This document shows, piece by piece, positions 1-52,157 of a DNA stretch of 64,000 nt (the first letter of the stretch is position 1; each line of letters begins with the position of its first letter). The DNA is from Polyodon spathula (Eukaryota; Chordata; Actinopteri; Acipenseriformes; Polyodontidae). The position numbers were made by a program, and so were the translations under genes. Location: positions 1,512,864 to 1,576,863 of the forward strand of contig NC_054572.1 of the NCBI RefSeq assembly GCF_017654505.1. The letters are read 5' to 3'. The notes below the pieces were generated by a model. It was not told the origin of the DNA. It ran no database searches and saw only the letters and a program-made list of their open reading frames with translations.

Positions 1-731
1 TCTTTAAATAAAACTGTTGTTAAACCATGGCCTGGAACTTCAGGAGTATCAAACTTTAATTTAAAAAGTTTGCAGGTTGAGAACGTGGCGTGCTAGTTAA
101 CAATGCTTGCATTAAAACCCTCAGGGACTGTTATTTCCAGTTTAACAATGTGATTTTGCTGTAGCTTTGAGCTCAAGAGGAGTTCTTATATGGAACAGTG
201 AAGCTGCCGGGCCATGAAGAAACTGCTGAAATGTGAGTGGAGCCTGAGCTGGATTACTGTGCCAGCCTCGGACCGGGTGGGTGCAATCAGTGTAAATAAT
301 GAAAATCCTGCGCACACAGCAGCTCCCCTCCCTGCAAGGGCTTCAGCAGTAGGAGGGGAGGCAGCCCCGCTTTTATTATTTAATTAGTAATGGCACAGGT
401 CTGCTTCTTTTGTCTTTGCTGTTGATTCATCTAAATGAGATTAGATGGATTTGGAGTCCATTGAGACAGAAGGGGACACAGAAGAGATCTGCCAGTGATT
501 TTTGTTTTCTTTTTCGCCCCACCTGATTAGGCGGATGGGCAGCCAGCTAAGCTCTATGCAGGATGGCTGTGAACTCGTCTTTCAGCTCGGGGTGATGTCA
601 GGGCTGTGAAATACACTCCACTGTTTTCTGTTTCTGCTCTGGCAGCATTTCATTGTCCTCAGTCAAAGGTTTAACTTAATGGGCTGGATTCTCAAAGCTA
701 TTTTCTCCATATCGGCATTGCTTGAAAGGAA

Positions 732-756
732 GGGGGGCGGGGCGGGGTGGGGCGGG
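732..756. promoter_or_regulatory. GC-box / G-quadruplex-prone cluster
   Basis: GGGGGGCGGGGCGGGGTGGG followed by GCGGG: overlapping Sp1/KLF GC boxes with at least four G-runs of three or more. No adjacent gene start is visible. Confidence 0.5.
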
Positions 757-1749
757 ACTCCATTTGTAATTCTAAAACAAATTCTGAGACATGAAATGAA
801 TAAGAAACAACTTTAGACTTTTTAACGTTGGGATTTTTCCTAAAATGTTAAGGACTGTTTAAGGAAAGCAAGCAAAGAGGATGTTTAGAAATTCTCTTTA
901 AAAAATAAAAACAGACCCCTAAAAAGGCCCCACAGATCAGTTATAAGTAATACTTTTAAGGTACACCTATATACTCACACTTGAGGCTTCTGTATGGTTG
1001 CTATGAATTTATCAGGTTACAAGATACAACACTACTTGAAAAGCAATGCATGTGCACAAAGACACGCTCACCACATAGGTCTGAACAAGAATTAAAGGCA
1101 TTGCCCAATAAACGCATCATAACTGTTGGTGTGATCGTGCATATCTGGATAAAGATCAACAGGGACATTTAAACAACAGGACGGGGATGAGAGGGGGAGT
1201 CTTTCCCGCAGACAGAATGCTACAAATGTTGGCACCAAAGCTGTGCCAAATACCAAGTGCAGGCACTGCTGTGTGGGTCGACAGGCACACCTCATACCTA
1301 AAGCATATAGATTCAGTCCTAACAACTGGGTGATATTTTTAGCTTATTCTCTGGTCTGTTTTATAGGTTTCCAAAACCAGCTCTAAAGTGAAGCTATTTT
1401 CATGGCTTCGAGTCATAACATCAACCCTGGAGAGACTGGCACTACTCTCCAACAAGTACTGGCACAGTTCTTGCAGTGTACTGCATGCATGTGTATCTGC
1501 CACAGTGTGGACTCATTGAAACAGACCGCTTCTGTGTGAGAGGATCACTTTTAACTCCCGCGCCCACATGCAAACCAACTGCAGCTTTCTGAAATGTAGC
1601 TCGGTTTACATGCACTAAAAAACAACGCAGTGTTTTTTTTTTTTTTTAAATATATGTTTTATTGTAGATTATTTAATTTTACTCCAGTATGATTTATTTA
1701 GTATTACATGTTAGTTAGAAGAACCCGATTACTAAAGCCTACGTTTTTG

Positions 1750-1752
<3 letters not shown>

Positions 1753-1815
<63 letters not shown>
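1753..1815. repeat. (AT)n microsatellite
   Basis: About 31 uninterrupted AT units. Confidence 0.97.
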
Positions 1816-1818
<3 letters not shown>

Positions 1819-2765
1819 AGAAGTGTTTGTTAAAATCCTTGCACTGCTCTAGGGTTGCAACGCTGTAGTAATCTAGTCCCCGTGTAATCAGCCCTGTTTT
1901 CTCCGAGTTTGCAAACACTGAACCTAGGGCTGTATAGCAATTCAATCCTAGCTGTGACACGCTGTTATTTGAGCGTCACAAACTGGCTGAAACAGCAATC
2001 GCGAAAGCCCAGTGATTGCACACGTCTGTAATTAAGCAATTTATCACAGGGAAAAATAAAGAACTGTTCAGCCAGGAAATCGCGTGACCACGATACCGCC
2101 TCTATGGGTAAAGAATCTTCACGGAAATCCTAACATGCAATTATATGCTGCGTTGTTTTTGTCTTACCAACACTGAAAAAAACAAACAAAACAACATGTT
2201 ACAACACGCACGACATGACCCGCGGCTGATTCGGTGTAATGTTGCACTCGTGGGATTCATTGTGCAAAGCTAATTCTTGGAATGTGAAGCATTTGGTCAC
2301 ACAGCTCTGTATACCACATAGTGTGTGCAGAGGACAGAGGTGATCAGAATAGAATAGCTACAAGTTGTTACATTGTACATATTTAATCAATGCAGTTAAG
2401 AACAAATGGAGATAAGAAACGGAGGCTCTGTAGAGAAAAGGCTGGAACATAACCCTGGTACTCTTCAATGAAGATTGACATACACTGCAGTGTAGTGTAT
2501 GGGCTGATATATAAAGGCACATCATTTTCACAGACAGTGCCTATCTGAGTGACTATTATTAGTATAGAGAGGCTTCCATGCAATGAGACCTCGTTGAAAT
2601 GCACACCGACGGCCGTATCTGCCTGGAGATGGATTAGTATTTCTGTTTATTTATTTGTCTGTTTGATTGAACCGTCTCAGTTGCAAGGACTTCCCAGGGG
2701 AATTGCAATGCAGGAAAACAATGGATCAAGCATTTGACCATGTCTATCCAGAAGCCGCAGTCGGG

Positions 2766-2797
2766 GAGGGGAGGGGAGAGAGAGAGAGAGAGGAGAG

Positions 2798-2850
<53 letters not shown>

Positions 2851-2866
2851 GAGACAGAGAGAGAGA
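2766..2866. repeat. (GA)n microsatellite
   Basis: GGGGA units grading into GA repeats with two GACA interruptions. Confidence 0.95.
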
Positions 2867-3359
2867 TTGAATGAATCTGCTGGAGGTCTGTTATTTTAGC
2901 TGGGGTGTGGGGCTGGATATGTTTTCTCTGAAATGATATTTGACAGCCTGGGAATCTCCAGCCTCCTCTGTTTTACAGTTGTATGCCTGTGGCAGTCAGG
3001 CAAGCCTCCTGACTGGGATAAAGGTTTGTTAATGAGCTAGGGAAGCAGTATTGAGTATGGAGATTTCTCTGCTTGGCTTGGCTCCTTTCTCCCCAGTGAT
3101 GTTCAGCACAGCATGTCATTTGATCTGCACCCGGCAGTAAAAAGAATTTGACTCAGCTCATGCAAAACACTGACTTATAGCTTATGGGAGGGAGGAGCAC
3201 TTCTCTTTTCTGTTCTCTGAGAGGTTATTGTAGATTGCTTGCTAAAGTAAATGCCATTGCTTCACAGGCTTTTAGGGGAGGCATCCTTCAGACATGCATC
3301 AATATAGCACAGATTCATTCTGTTTCAAAACCTCCCCTTTTTAAAATTTTGTTCACAGT

Positions 3360-3378
3360 GCATTCTGGGACTTGTAGT
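3360..3378 (-). promoter_or_regulatory. ZNF143/THAP11-type site
   Basis: The minus strand reads ACTACAAGTCCCAGAATGC, a near match to the ZNF143 motif ACTACAATTCCCAGCATGC. Confidence 0.55.
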
Positions 3379-3735
3379 CCTGCATTCCGCTGCGGGGCCC
3401 AAACGGTGACAGAGTAGACATATCAGTTCATTGGGTTCATTTCTGCTAAAGGTTCACTGTGAAGCAGTGCCTGGAATAGAAGCCTCCACAGGATAGAGTG
3501 TTTAGAGAATGTGGGAAGACAGCTGATCAGAGTATATCTCCTGACATTAATAACCCCTGAGAACGGCACTGTCTTCACTGCATTATAACAAAAACCTGAA
3601 AATAACCCAACTGCAATTTGCTGAGTGGCTTACTAAAAACTGCTTATTAAGACTGCTGAAAAGCAGGGTTCAATTACTATACTTACCCAGTTGAAATTAA
3701 ACAGTGAACAACTGCAAAGGACATTCTCTCAGTCT

Positions 3736-3737
<2 letters not shown>

Positions 3738-3767
<30 letters not shown>
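3738..3767. repeat. T30 homopolymer
   Basis: Thirty consecutive T. Similar T-runs occur at 29105-29136 (32), 36230-36256 (27), 38112-38142 (31) and 41686-41710 (25). Confidence 0.95.
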
Positions 3768-3769
<2 letters not shown>

Positions 3770-4320
3770 AATTACTCAAATAATACATTAGTTAAGCAAT
3801 TGCAGTAAGAGCCACTTTATTTATTTTTTGTCCCTATCTTATTCTACACCTAAGCCCCATGTGGGGTTCCAATATTCCTTTCAGAGCTGCTGTTTTTATT
3901 CAGTCCCAAAACCAATCCATTCAGGCACTTGGTTCTTGTAGCTGAAATGCGCCAGCCCATAGGCTCAGGAGAGCTTAAACCAAGTAGCTGTAATCACTCC
4001 TTAGCCTGGATGCTTACGTGTGTTTATCAAGACATCTTTCCACAGGGCACTGGTGAAACAGGTCGGCTTTCCTCCATTCCTTTGAAGGAAGGGTTTTGCT
4101 TTTACCTGAGTAACAGAAGACATGAGACTAACTTGGCTGATACACTGTCGCTGAGTAAACACTATACGAATAGCATCAGCTGTTACCCCTGAGACACTCA
4201 GACACGGAGTTCAACTGGATATATTCTTTCATGCATGTTATGGAAAACAGTAGCTCTCCTCCCAGATTTAAATAGCAATACCTGTACCCCCATCACTCTT
4301 TTAACACAGAAATGTGCGAC

Positions 4321-4335
4321 AGCGCCCCTTTCTAA
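4321..4335 (-). promoter_or_regulatory. Weak CTCF-like motif
   Basis: The minus strand reads TTAGAAAGGGGCGCT, matching the G-rich core of the CTCF consensus CCANNAGGGGGCGCT with three mismatches. Confidence 0.3.
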
Positions 4336-5053
4336 AAATGAACCCTACTAAAAGCATAGCATAATAAAGCATGGTAAAATATCCTAGGAAAGCATATTAA
4401 CACGCATGACAAAGCATGGGAAATTAATAATAACCACAGGGAAAGCATGGGGAAATTGCAAAGATGCCATGCACAACTCTCCTGGTAAATATTTATAAGG
4501 GGGACAGCTTGAGAGATCTGGCAGGCCTCTTCAACCCAGTCTGGTCCAGACAGCCAGCCCCTTTGCAATGTGAATGAGTGCTGTGCTGACAGCGCGCTAC
4601 ACTGGATTGTGATTCAGTGCACACACCAGAGTACAAGTAGGCTAATCCAGTTAATAAAGTGATCTCTGACACCCTTCATACCGTCCTCACTCCATGCTCC
4701 CGTTCTGTGACAACACACACAGGGGTGACTTTTAAAACTACTTGACTGGGGCTTGTTTGTTTGCCGTGCCTTTTTGTCCTTAATTGAGCGGAACGGCACA
4801 GCGCTAAATGACCCATTGCGAGTATGTTCGTGAAAACTGGCGGAGGCTGCATTAGCGGAACTCGTTAATGTCTGGGTTTACTCAGAGAACAACATGGAAT
4901 GTTTTGTGCTAGCCTGATGCTAGCACCAACAATTCTAAAAAAAGACACGCATTGAATATTCATTCAGAGTCAGAAACACAGGCCAGCTTTTGCTTCAGGT
5001 TTCCAATGCACATTATTGCACCTGCAGGCGTACGGGCAGGTGTGTGGTGCAGG

Positions 5054-5068
5054 AGCGCCCCCTTTTGG
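5054..5068 (-). promoter_or_regulatory. CTCF-like motif
   Basis: The minus strand reads CCAAAAGGGGGCGCT, fitting CCANNAGGGGGCGCT without mismatch. About 1.4 kb upstream of the mapkapk2 start codon. Confidence 0.5.
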
Positions 5069-5374
5069 GGAAAAAGGGGGATTAAATTAAAACTGGCCTG
5101 TATGTCTCTCACTCATGATGCATTTTACACCAATCAAGATTATTACAAGGGCAGTTGGTTACTTTGCAGAGCTGCAATAGAACTAAACGGGGGATCAGTG
5201 ATAATATTACTGATGAGACATCAAGACTGATTTTAAAACCTTGATTTTTGCATTGCAGTTTACTACCTTCTGCAATAGCTTAACTTCCCACACTCTCCCG
5301 TTTCTAAGGAACATCAATGTAACATCAGTAGTTATTATTGTAGTTTATAATATAGAACGATTATATTTAAAAAC

Positions 5375-5375
<1 letters not shown>

Positions 5376-5434
<59 letters not shown>
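5376..5434. repeat. (AAT)n microsatellite
   Basis: About 19 trinucleotide units. It creates meaningless poly-Asn/poly-Leu frames. Confidence 0.97.
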
Positions 5435-5436
<2 letters not shown>

Positions 5437-5599
5437 CCACCAGCCCTATAAAATTCCCACACATAGTTGTTTTATATATTGAGATATAACAGGGTTTTTT
5501 TGTTATTGCACCCCTGTGATTTATCATTATTGATGTCTGGTTTTCAGCGAGGAAAGTAATGAGTTGCAGGATTTTGCTCAAGCTCAACACAATCCTTTG

Positions 5600-5613
5600 G
5601 CGCCATCTAGTGG
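5600..5613 (-). promoter_or_regulatory. CTCF-like motif
   Basis: The minus strand reads CCACTAGATGGCGC, fitting the CTCF consensus CCASYAGRKGGCRS at every position. Same orientation as the 5054 motif, 530 bases away. Confidence 0.55.
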
Positions 5614-5999
5614 CAAAGCCACACAGTCACATTTCATTAAAAAAAAAAAAAGTGTTTTTCAACCACCTGTTGACGCGCGTCAGAAGCAGCCAATAGCAAG
5701 ACAGAATGAATTAAAGGAGCTGGCATTCAAATTATAGAGGCAAAACGTGTGTGCAAAATAAACAGGGAGTTTCTGATCTAATTCGGTTTCTAACCAGTTA
5801 TGTATCTGTATACATACATAATACCTCAATACATGAATACACGGTTTACTTATATACATACACAGATACGTACATTCACACATACGCACACGCATACCTA
5901 CAAAATTAGACTGAGGAATGTAATCAAAAGTAAGGGATTGTAAATCAGTGTAATATTTATACATAACAGTTTTGGATGCATGTTAGCGTTCATACCTTT

Positions 6000-6485
6000 C
6001 ACAGATGCAGTGGAACCCGAGTGTTTTTGTGAATGCACAATATCTCACCAGACTGCACCTTTAAGGGAGAGAGAGAAAGAAACACCCCCGGCGAGACTGT
6101 CGCGTCACAGCGAGAGAGTGAGAGAGACACAGGAGAAGTGGTTGAGAGCGTTATTTAATGCAGGGTGTGACTTGAATGAGTGTGTATCTGTTTTAAAAGA
6201 CCGAGGAGCGAGCGAGGAGGGGGGGGGGAAGAGGAGGATTCATCGCGTTTCCGATCTCCCGAAAAAAAAAAAAAAAAGTTACCATTGGCGGGGAACCAGG
6301 ATTGGAAAAAAAAAAGAAAAAAAAAGGATTCACGGATCCTCTCTTTTCCTGAGTTTGAACCACGGTTTTCGCTGGCTGCTGTGGTTTGAATTGCGTGTTG
6401 CCACCAGTGGCAGCGCTAGGGATTGCATTTATCAGAAAGAAAGAGAGAAAGAAAGAGAGCGCTGCCTGGAAGCTCTGAATCTACA
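6000..6485 (+). promoter_or_regulatory. mapkapk2: Probable mapkapk2 5' UTR / promoter-proximal region
   Basis: No transcription start can be fixed from sequence alone. The 486 bases upstream of the start codon are purine-rich, with GAGA tracts at 6066-6131 and 6431-6462, A-tracts at 6261-6277 and 6307-6325, scattered CpGs and an inverted CCAAT box (CCATTGG, 6282-6288). In mammals MK2 is driven from a GC-rich TATA-less promoter; here only local CpG richness is seen. Several ATGs precede 6486, so depending on the start site the leader may carry upstream open frames. Confidence 0.5.
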
Positions 6486-46084
<39,599 letters not shown>

Positions 46085-47241
46085 GAAACCCCCCCACTCC
46101 CACTACCATGAGAGACACACCAAGCAATAATAATAATGAGCAGGAACACTGGGCCCTGATAGGAAAGAGGAAACGAGCGCATGATGGATTCCACTCAAAA
46201 AAAAAAATATATATATTTTTTTTTTTTATTTTTAGCTTTTTTTTTTTTTTTTGGTTTCCAAAGAAAAAGAAACAAGGAAAGCACTCTTTTACAACTAAAA
46301 TTTAAAAAAAAATTAAAAATTTTAGAAAATAGAGGAGGATGGAGGATTGATGAAGAAAAACGACTAAACAAAATGCCTAGTTTTAAAAAAAAAAAAAAAA
46401 AAAACAAACAAATATTATTTTTAAGATTCTATTTTAATAATGTGTTTGTTTTGCAAACGCAGCTCCTCGGGAGAAATAAAATGGTTTTTTGTTCTCAAAA
46501 AGGTAGCCAGCCGACAAAATCATCTCCGAGGAAATCTAAAGAGCCCTGTTGTAAAGTAGTCCTAGAAATTCACTGCTTCTCTTTTAATATTATACATACT
46601 TTCTTTTTTAAAAACCTCAGTCCCCACCCAAAAAAAAGTATTTACAGAGCGAGGTAGATCCAGATATTATGCGTTTTTTAATGGTCAATGAATGTAGAAA
46701 CGCTCTTTCATTAATGGTGGTAAATCTCTTAAGGCTTTGACCACCACCACCACCCCAAAGCCAAGCTCACAACGTGCCCTGCTGAAACTTACTGTCCCAG
46801 CAAGGAATCCCCTAACCAGAGAAGTCTGGACCAACCCCCTCCCACACAGCTGAGTCTGTCATGCCTACTGGCTTATGCGAGAGTTATTGACCAAGGTGGA
46901 AGGACTGCGGATCTATACTAGCACCCCTGTGATGTTAAGGGAAACAATAACACCTTCAAAGGGGCGATGGTTGCTTTATTTTTGATTTTTTTGTTTTTAA
47001 TTTCTATTTGTTTGTATCTGTAGAACAGGAGGGGATTCCTGAACATATACCGCGTATTCCGGTTGCTCTCGGATCAAAACAAACCACACAAAGCATCACG
47101 TTTCAAAGGCACTACAGTCTACAACAGTCTGATTCTTGTGGGTCTTATAGCCCGTATAACTTTGGATTTGATCAGGAAATTGAATGCACAGAGTTTCTTT
47201 GTGCTTTTTTAATTTTTTTTTTTTTTTTTTTTTAAACGAGG

Positions 47242-47263
47242 CCCCCCCCCCCCCCCCCCCCCC
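47242..47263. repeat. C22 homopolymer
   Basis: Twenty-two consecutive C in the probable mapkapk2 3' UTR, right after a T-run. Confidence 0.95.
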
Positions 47264-47726
47264 ACCCCTCAAAAGAAGTATTTAAGCATTAATTGTGGTT
47301 ATTATAATCATTCTTCACGCAGTAGTATTAAATATGAATAGAGAGATCTGAAGGACATTGGACCTTGGTGGGGCGTTCATGTTAAGTCTGTGTGTTGTCC
47401 GTATTGTTTTCAAAGTCCTACTAAAGGTCCTGTGTAAAATCTACTGGCGACAGGATATATTCAATGTCCTTTTTCACTTTCTATTTCTATTTTTAAGTCC
47501 TGTAGTGGAACGTGAGCCAGAAGGCATTCAGTACTTCTTGTACAAGGGTTATTCCCACTACTGTTTGTGATCTGCATTCTCGTGCCGTAGATTAAAACAG
47601 TTTTGACTACTTTTTAAATTTTTTTTTTTTTTTTTTTTTTTTTGTTATTCAAATGTATAAAGCACATATTCAGTTTTGTTTTATGTGAAACTGCTGTACT
47701 AATGTCAAGGTCTGCTTCTACTTTGG

Positions 47727-47732
47727 ATTAAA
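47727..47732 (+). terminator. mapkapk2: Candidate polyadenylation signal for mapkapk2
   Basis: ATTAAA followed at 47741 by an A-run; other AATAAA copies at 46475, 47999, 48020 and 48490. Confidence 0.4.
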
Positions 47733-50329
47733 ACACTTTTAAAAAAAAAAAAAAAAAACAAACAAAAACAAAACAAAAAAGCCCCAACCCTACTGTAAAC
47801 GATGCGTGTGTCTTGTTTTTCTAGCTGACTGTTGCTACACTGGTGTGCACACATTGGAAATCACTGCTATTGGTAATCTTATGAGCAACCAGGGGAGGGC
47901 GTAGGTTGTAAAGCCAAGCATTATTTATTTGTGGGTCTTGGGTAAGTCAATAAGCATTAATGCAAATGTATAGTATACCTGTATACATCGCAGTCTTTAA
48001 TAAATCACACGTTTTACATAATAAAATGTCAGAATTGACATGCGGTCAGCTGCTTCCATCCACAAAACATTCACTTTATGCAGTAGATCCCCCCCCCCCC
48101 ATTGGGTCTTGTCCAAATGCCTATGAATGTATTTAACCCTTATGCACCCACATGGGGGGGGGGGATCTTGATTTGTTTTATTTCAAGCCTTGCCAGAATT
48201 CCAAGTCTTGATCTAGTTACAGCCTGCTGTGCCTCCTGTGCCAGATGCAAAATAGAAGTAGAGATTCATAGACAGGCTTTTTTCAACAGTCCTGGCCCAA
48301 GACAAACGGAATCACTGTGTGCTTCTGAAACTCCCAATGAAATCACCTGGTGAGCCATCCTGTGGTGTGCAATGCTCCAGAGACTTCGAAGGACTTTGTA
48401 CTGTACCTACGCTGGGGTGTGTTGCACTGATGTTAATATGGACCCTGCTGAAGGAAAGTGCAGCTGTGTTCTTATGGAAAACGCTGCATAATAAACTGCA
48501 TTTCTGAGACATCATTTCGCTTCATTGAGAATACTAACCTGATTCGGTGGAGGAAATGCAATAGCAGGTCTCAGCTCCTGGAATTAGCAGTGAGTACAGA
48601 CCCTTTTCCCATCATGAATGAAGCTTACCGAACCTGACGGTATACTGTCTTTCGTTTTGGGTCGTAGTGCCAGGTTACAGCACCTGTTTTGATTGAAACC
48701 TTGAACAAAACCTAAAAGGGAGATTTTGGGACGGTTTTCTATTGATAATGAAAGTATCACAATCCCCCCACACCCCCCCATTTCCTCAGCGTCAGCCTTG
48801 GCCGGGCAATTCTGTGAACACTAATCCAAATCAGAAATACCTCCTCTGTGCCTTCGGGATGCATGCCTCTCTGCTGTTTTCTGAGCAAAGTAAATGAGTG
48901 CATGGCGCTAATTGGACCTTAACATACCAGAGTAATTATAATTACACCATGTAGTTGAACAATTGCAGTTCAATTACATGCTCTTCTGCGCTGTCCCTGA
49001 AGTGTAAAACTCAATCAAAGTACAAAGTTAGCGACATGCAAACACATTCCAAAACTAAGTAGTCAAGGGAAACTACTTCCAGAGCTGCGATTGGAGGAAC
49101 ATTCACTGCAGTTAAATTGCTGATGCAGGATATCATGACAGTGTTATAGTCACCAGTGTGATTCTAATATATATATATGTGTCTCATGAAGCAGTGTTGG
49201 TAAACAAGTGTTTGGGCACTTCCCAGCTACTGTTACTCACTTTTATGATTGTGTAATAATTTAGAAAGCAACAGTATGGACTGCACTGCGCTTCTGGGGT
49301 AAACTCACTATCCTCTTTGTCACACATTATGCAATTGCTGTTCCTATGAATTTTTGGTATGGGGGAGTTCTATGACTGAGTGTGTATTATTAATTGGCAC
49401 CCTTTCTCTTTGGCAACAGACAGACAGAAGTTGCTACCCAGGAAAATTTCTGCACATTTCAGAAAGATTTACATTATTAATTTGTGCATGGAGATTTATC
49501 AGCTGTGTAACTTTTGTGTGAATTCTTTGAGTCATTTATTATCGTGGTGCAGACATTACTGTAGGTGTGTTGATTCGAGCGTGCATGCTGAAGTCATTGA
49601 GTGTGCAGGGGAATGGGTGTTGTTATGGGTGACATGAGCTAGTCGAAGGAAGTCGCCTCTTCGCGTACAGCCCTGTTTCCACGAGACGCATACTTTTCCA
49701 CAGCAGAAACAAATACCTTCCTAAACACTTTTTAATTGAAATAAACAAAACCAGAAAACCGAAACCGAAACCCTGCAGAGCAGGTAGCAATGCCAGTAAA
49801 TACCTTGACAAACTTTCAGAACAAACCCTGTTTGTTTTGACTATGGTTATAGAAGTGTTACCTGCAGTCATTCATGTTTTTATTTGTCTGCAGTTACTCT
49901 GTTGTCAAACAGTTAAAGGTGTGAATTTCTCCAAAGCAGGTATGGAATATTGACAAAGCCATGTTGACAATATCAGCTCTATCGGACTTCCTTTGACATC
50001 AACATTGAAGGCCCAGTCTTGATTAGCTTCTGGGATCTGGTGGTCTTTTGGGGTGGTGGAGTCAGAACGGAGATCAATTATAATTAGTCACAGCAGAATT
50101 GTTTGCTCAGATCACAGTTAAAATGTTTGTTAAATTGCAACTGGTTACAGGTATGCCACAGTCATTCCAATTATAATAACAACGACTCTAAAAAATTACA
50201 CAAACAGCTACACACGTGAACGTGTTGACTCTGTTTATTCTACCAACCAGTAATCACGGTTTCAAATATAGAAAGATTATCTGCAATGTTTTTTTCAACA
50301 GAACGGAAAACAGAGCAGCATGGAACTGT

Positions 50330-50450
50330 GAGTGATTAAGCTTGGAAAGGTGTGTAATTGAACTGTAATTGTCAAGGTTCAATTACAATCGCGTTGTAAT
50401 TGCAATGAATTACAATTGACACAGTTACAATTATGATTCAGCCCAGGTCT
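50330..50450 (+). repeat. AATTACAATT-rich dispersed repeat, copy 2
   Basis: Core GATTAAGCTTGGAAAGGTGT (from 50334) continues into several alternating AATTGTAATT/AATTACAATT words and ends near GATTCAGCCCAGGTCTT. Same family as 36440-36560. A third weak patch lies at 48930-48985. Confidence 0.65.
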
Positions 50451-51724
50451 TGGTGTTCCACTGGCTGTGCCGTTTCTGCACAATGAATTAATTTGATAGC
50501 TCTAGAAATGCCTTCCTTGCCCATGACTGCATATAAGCTTTCCCATGCGCTTTGTGAAAAGCGTATTTACAAATTACTGTGTCACTTTCGAACACCCACT
50601 CTGTCAACAACCGGTATGTACATTAGTATATACCTTTACGTTTCGAAATGAGTTGAGTGCTACACTGCTGTGCTACAAGTAATTACTGTAGTAAGAAGAT
50701 GAGATTTTTATTCCTGGCAGGCCTGTGACTTCGTTTTATGAATAGCTGTGTGATGTTTCTTTTCAGCGGAGTTCAAAGGTTGTCTGACAACGTCCCTTTT
50801 TTTATTTTTTACATGTGTTATGTTTTAAGAATATAATCCTCATGCATTGCTGATCGCCTTCAATATCAACAGGGTTGAGATCAATCACATTTCAGTTAAT
50901 TCAATTAACCAGCAAGAGAAGGTTGTAAATGATACAAGTGCAAAACATGCAAGTACTAAAACAGACTTTCTGACAAATGTATTCAAAGCAGTTTAACACG
51001 ATCTTCATCACAATCTTAATGAGATGTACAGTTTTAAACGTCTTTATTACAGGCCAGGCAAGGGACCAGCAAATTGTGACATTAATACAGGGGTGGCCTT
51101 GACATAGAATTAATTGGACCAAATTAAAACCCAAAGTTTTGAAACGTGAAAATGAATTTCAAGAAACAACACTGTGTCATTTCTTAGAGCTCAAGGTAGT
51201 GAGTGCCTTTATTTTTTTTTTTAAGAGAGAGAGAGAAGACAAGCTAAGCTTGGATCTTTATGAGGACCTGCTGGTCTTGGTAACATTTCAACACTTGTTT
51301 GGGAGCGATTTTGAAATCAGTGTATTAAAATCTATAGTTTGTGATGGGGCTCTCAGCAGCAGGCATTTAGCAAACCATGGTCCTTGTGACAAGATGGTGC
51401 CAGTGCTGGATGGTAAACGAGAAAGTCAGAGGCAGTAGGTTGCAGTTTTAATGCGCCATAGCGCGTATTTCTTTTCACCAATAACACAAAATACAGTTCA
51501 TAGAGCACAATCAAGGATTAAACAAAACAATCACACAACACAAATGACCAAAGAAAATCCTCACCCAAGTAAAAACTATTACAGTGCGCTGGAGACCAGC
51601 ACAGGAGCATATCTCCCGCCCTGACTGCTGCCTTTCATATCACATGGCTGTTCCCAATTAGCACACATTATCTAATTTGGGAACAGCTACATTCTCACAT
51701 GGAGATTAGATAAAGGGGCATTCA

Positions 51725-51930
51725 GATCAGAAAACAGGAGGCCTTTTTTTTAAACAGAGAATTGTGAGAGTCTGGAACCAACTCTCCAGTAATAATGTTG
51801 AAGCTGACACCCTGGGATCCTTCAAGAAGCTGCTTGATGAGATTCTGCGATCAATAAGCTACTAACAACCAAACGAGCAAGATGGGCCGAATGGCCTCCT
51901 CTCGTTTGTAAACTTTCTTATGTTCTTATG
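51725..51930 (+). mobile_element. 3' tail of a non-LTR (LINE) retrotransposon
   Basis: Frame 51755-51865 reads QRIVRVWNQLSSNN, then VEADTLGSFKKLLDEIL and a stop, the usual C-terminal end of CR1/L2-like ORF2 (R-L/V-WN-x-L ... SFKK-L-D). It is followed by the 3' UTR word GATGGGCCGAATGGCCTCCT and a terminal 8-bp repeat TTCTTATG x2 (51915-51930). This is a heavily 5'-truncated copy. I associate this tail with basal ray-finned fish genomes, from memory only. Confidence 0.7.
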
Positions 51931-52157
51931 TATTTGGCAGGGATAGGAATTAACCCTATCCCTGTCGACCACAAACACATAAACAAAAAACTAATTCCAA
52001 GCAGAGCTCTGCCCTGCCACAGTCCTATTCATCTAAAAGGTGATCAATAAAATCCTTTAAACAGTTCCCTATGTAGTGGCTTACATATTATTACATTGCC
52101 TGGATACACAAAGGGCCCTATTTTAATGATTTAAACAGTGGTGTTATTAAGATCATA

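Larger units (their letters stand above)
1..5999. other. Upstream intergenic region
   Basis: No coding exon recognised on either strand. Contents: GC-box cluster (732-756), AT and GA microsatellites (1753-1815, 2766-2866), T30 tract (3738-3767), AAT microsatellite (5376-5434), a ZNF143-type site (3360-3378) and three CTCF-like motifs (4321, 5054, 5600), described separately. Short open frames here are low complexity or non-conserved. Confidence 0.7.
46085..47750 (+). other. mapkapk2: Probable mapkapk2 3' UTR
   Basis: Sequence following the TGA is A/T-homopolymer-rich. AATAAA occurs at 46475-46480 and the variant ATTAAA at 47727-47732, the latter followed within 10 bases by a genomic A-run (47741-47758). 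A 3' end near 47750 would give a UTR of about 1.67 kb. Further AATAAA copies at 47999, 48020 and 48490 could serve longer forms. A 22-C tract at 47242-47263 and a CCA-repeat patch near 46740 lie inside. Choice of end is inference. Confidence 0.5.

Noticed and set aside
1..6000. Exons of an upstream neighbour gene (human has DYRK3/EIF2D on this side)
   Set aside because: No frame on either strand gives a recognisable protein segment; the neighbour must lie outside the window.
6423..6485. N-terminal extension of MK2 from 6423
   Set aside because: The codon at 6423 is TTG, not ATG, and a TAG lies in frame at 6417; the MLSN start at 6486 matches the family.
46181..46657. 158-codon frame in the mapkapk2 3' UTR
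   Set aside because: Built from A- and T-runs (poly-Lys, poly-Phe); no start context.
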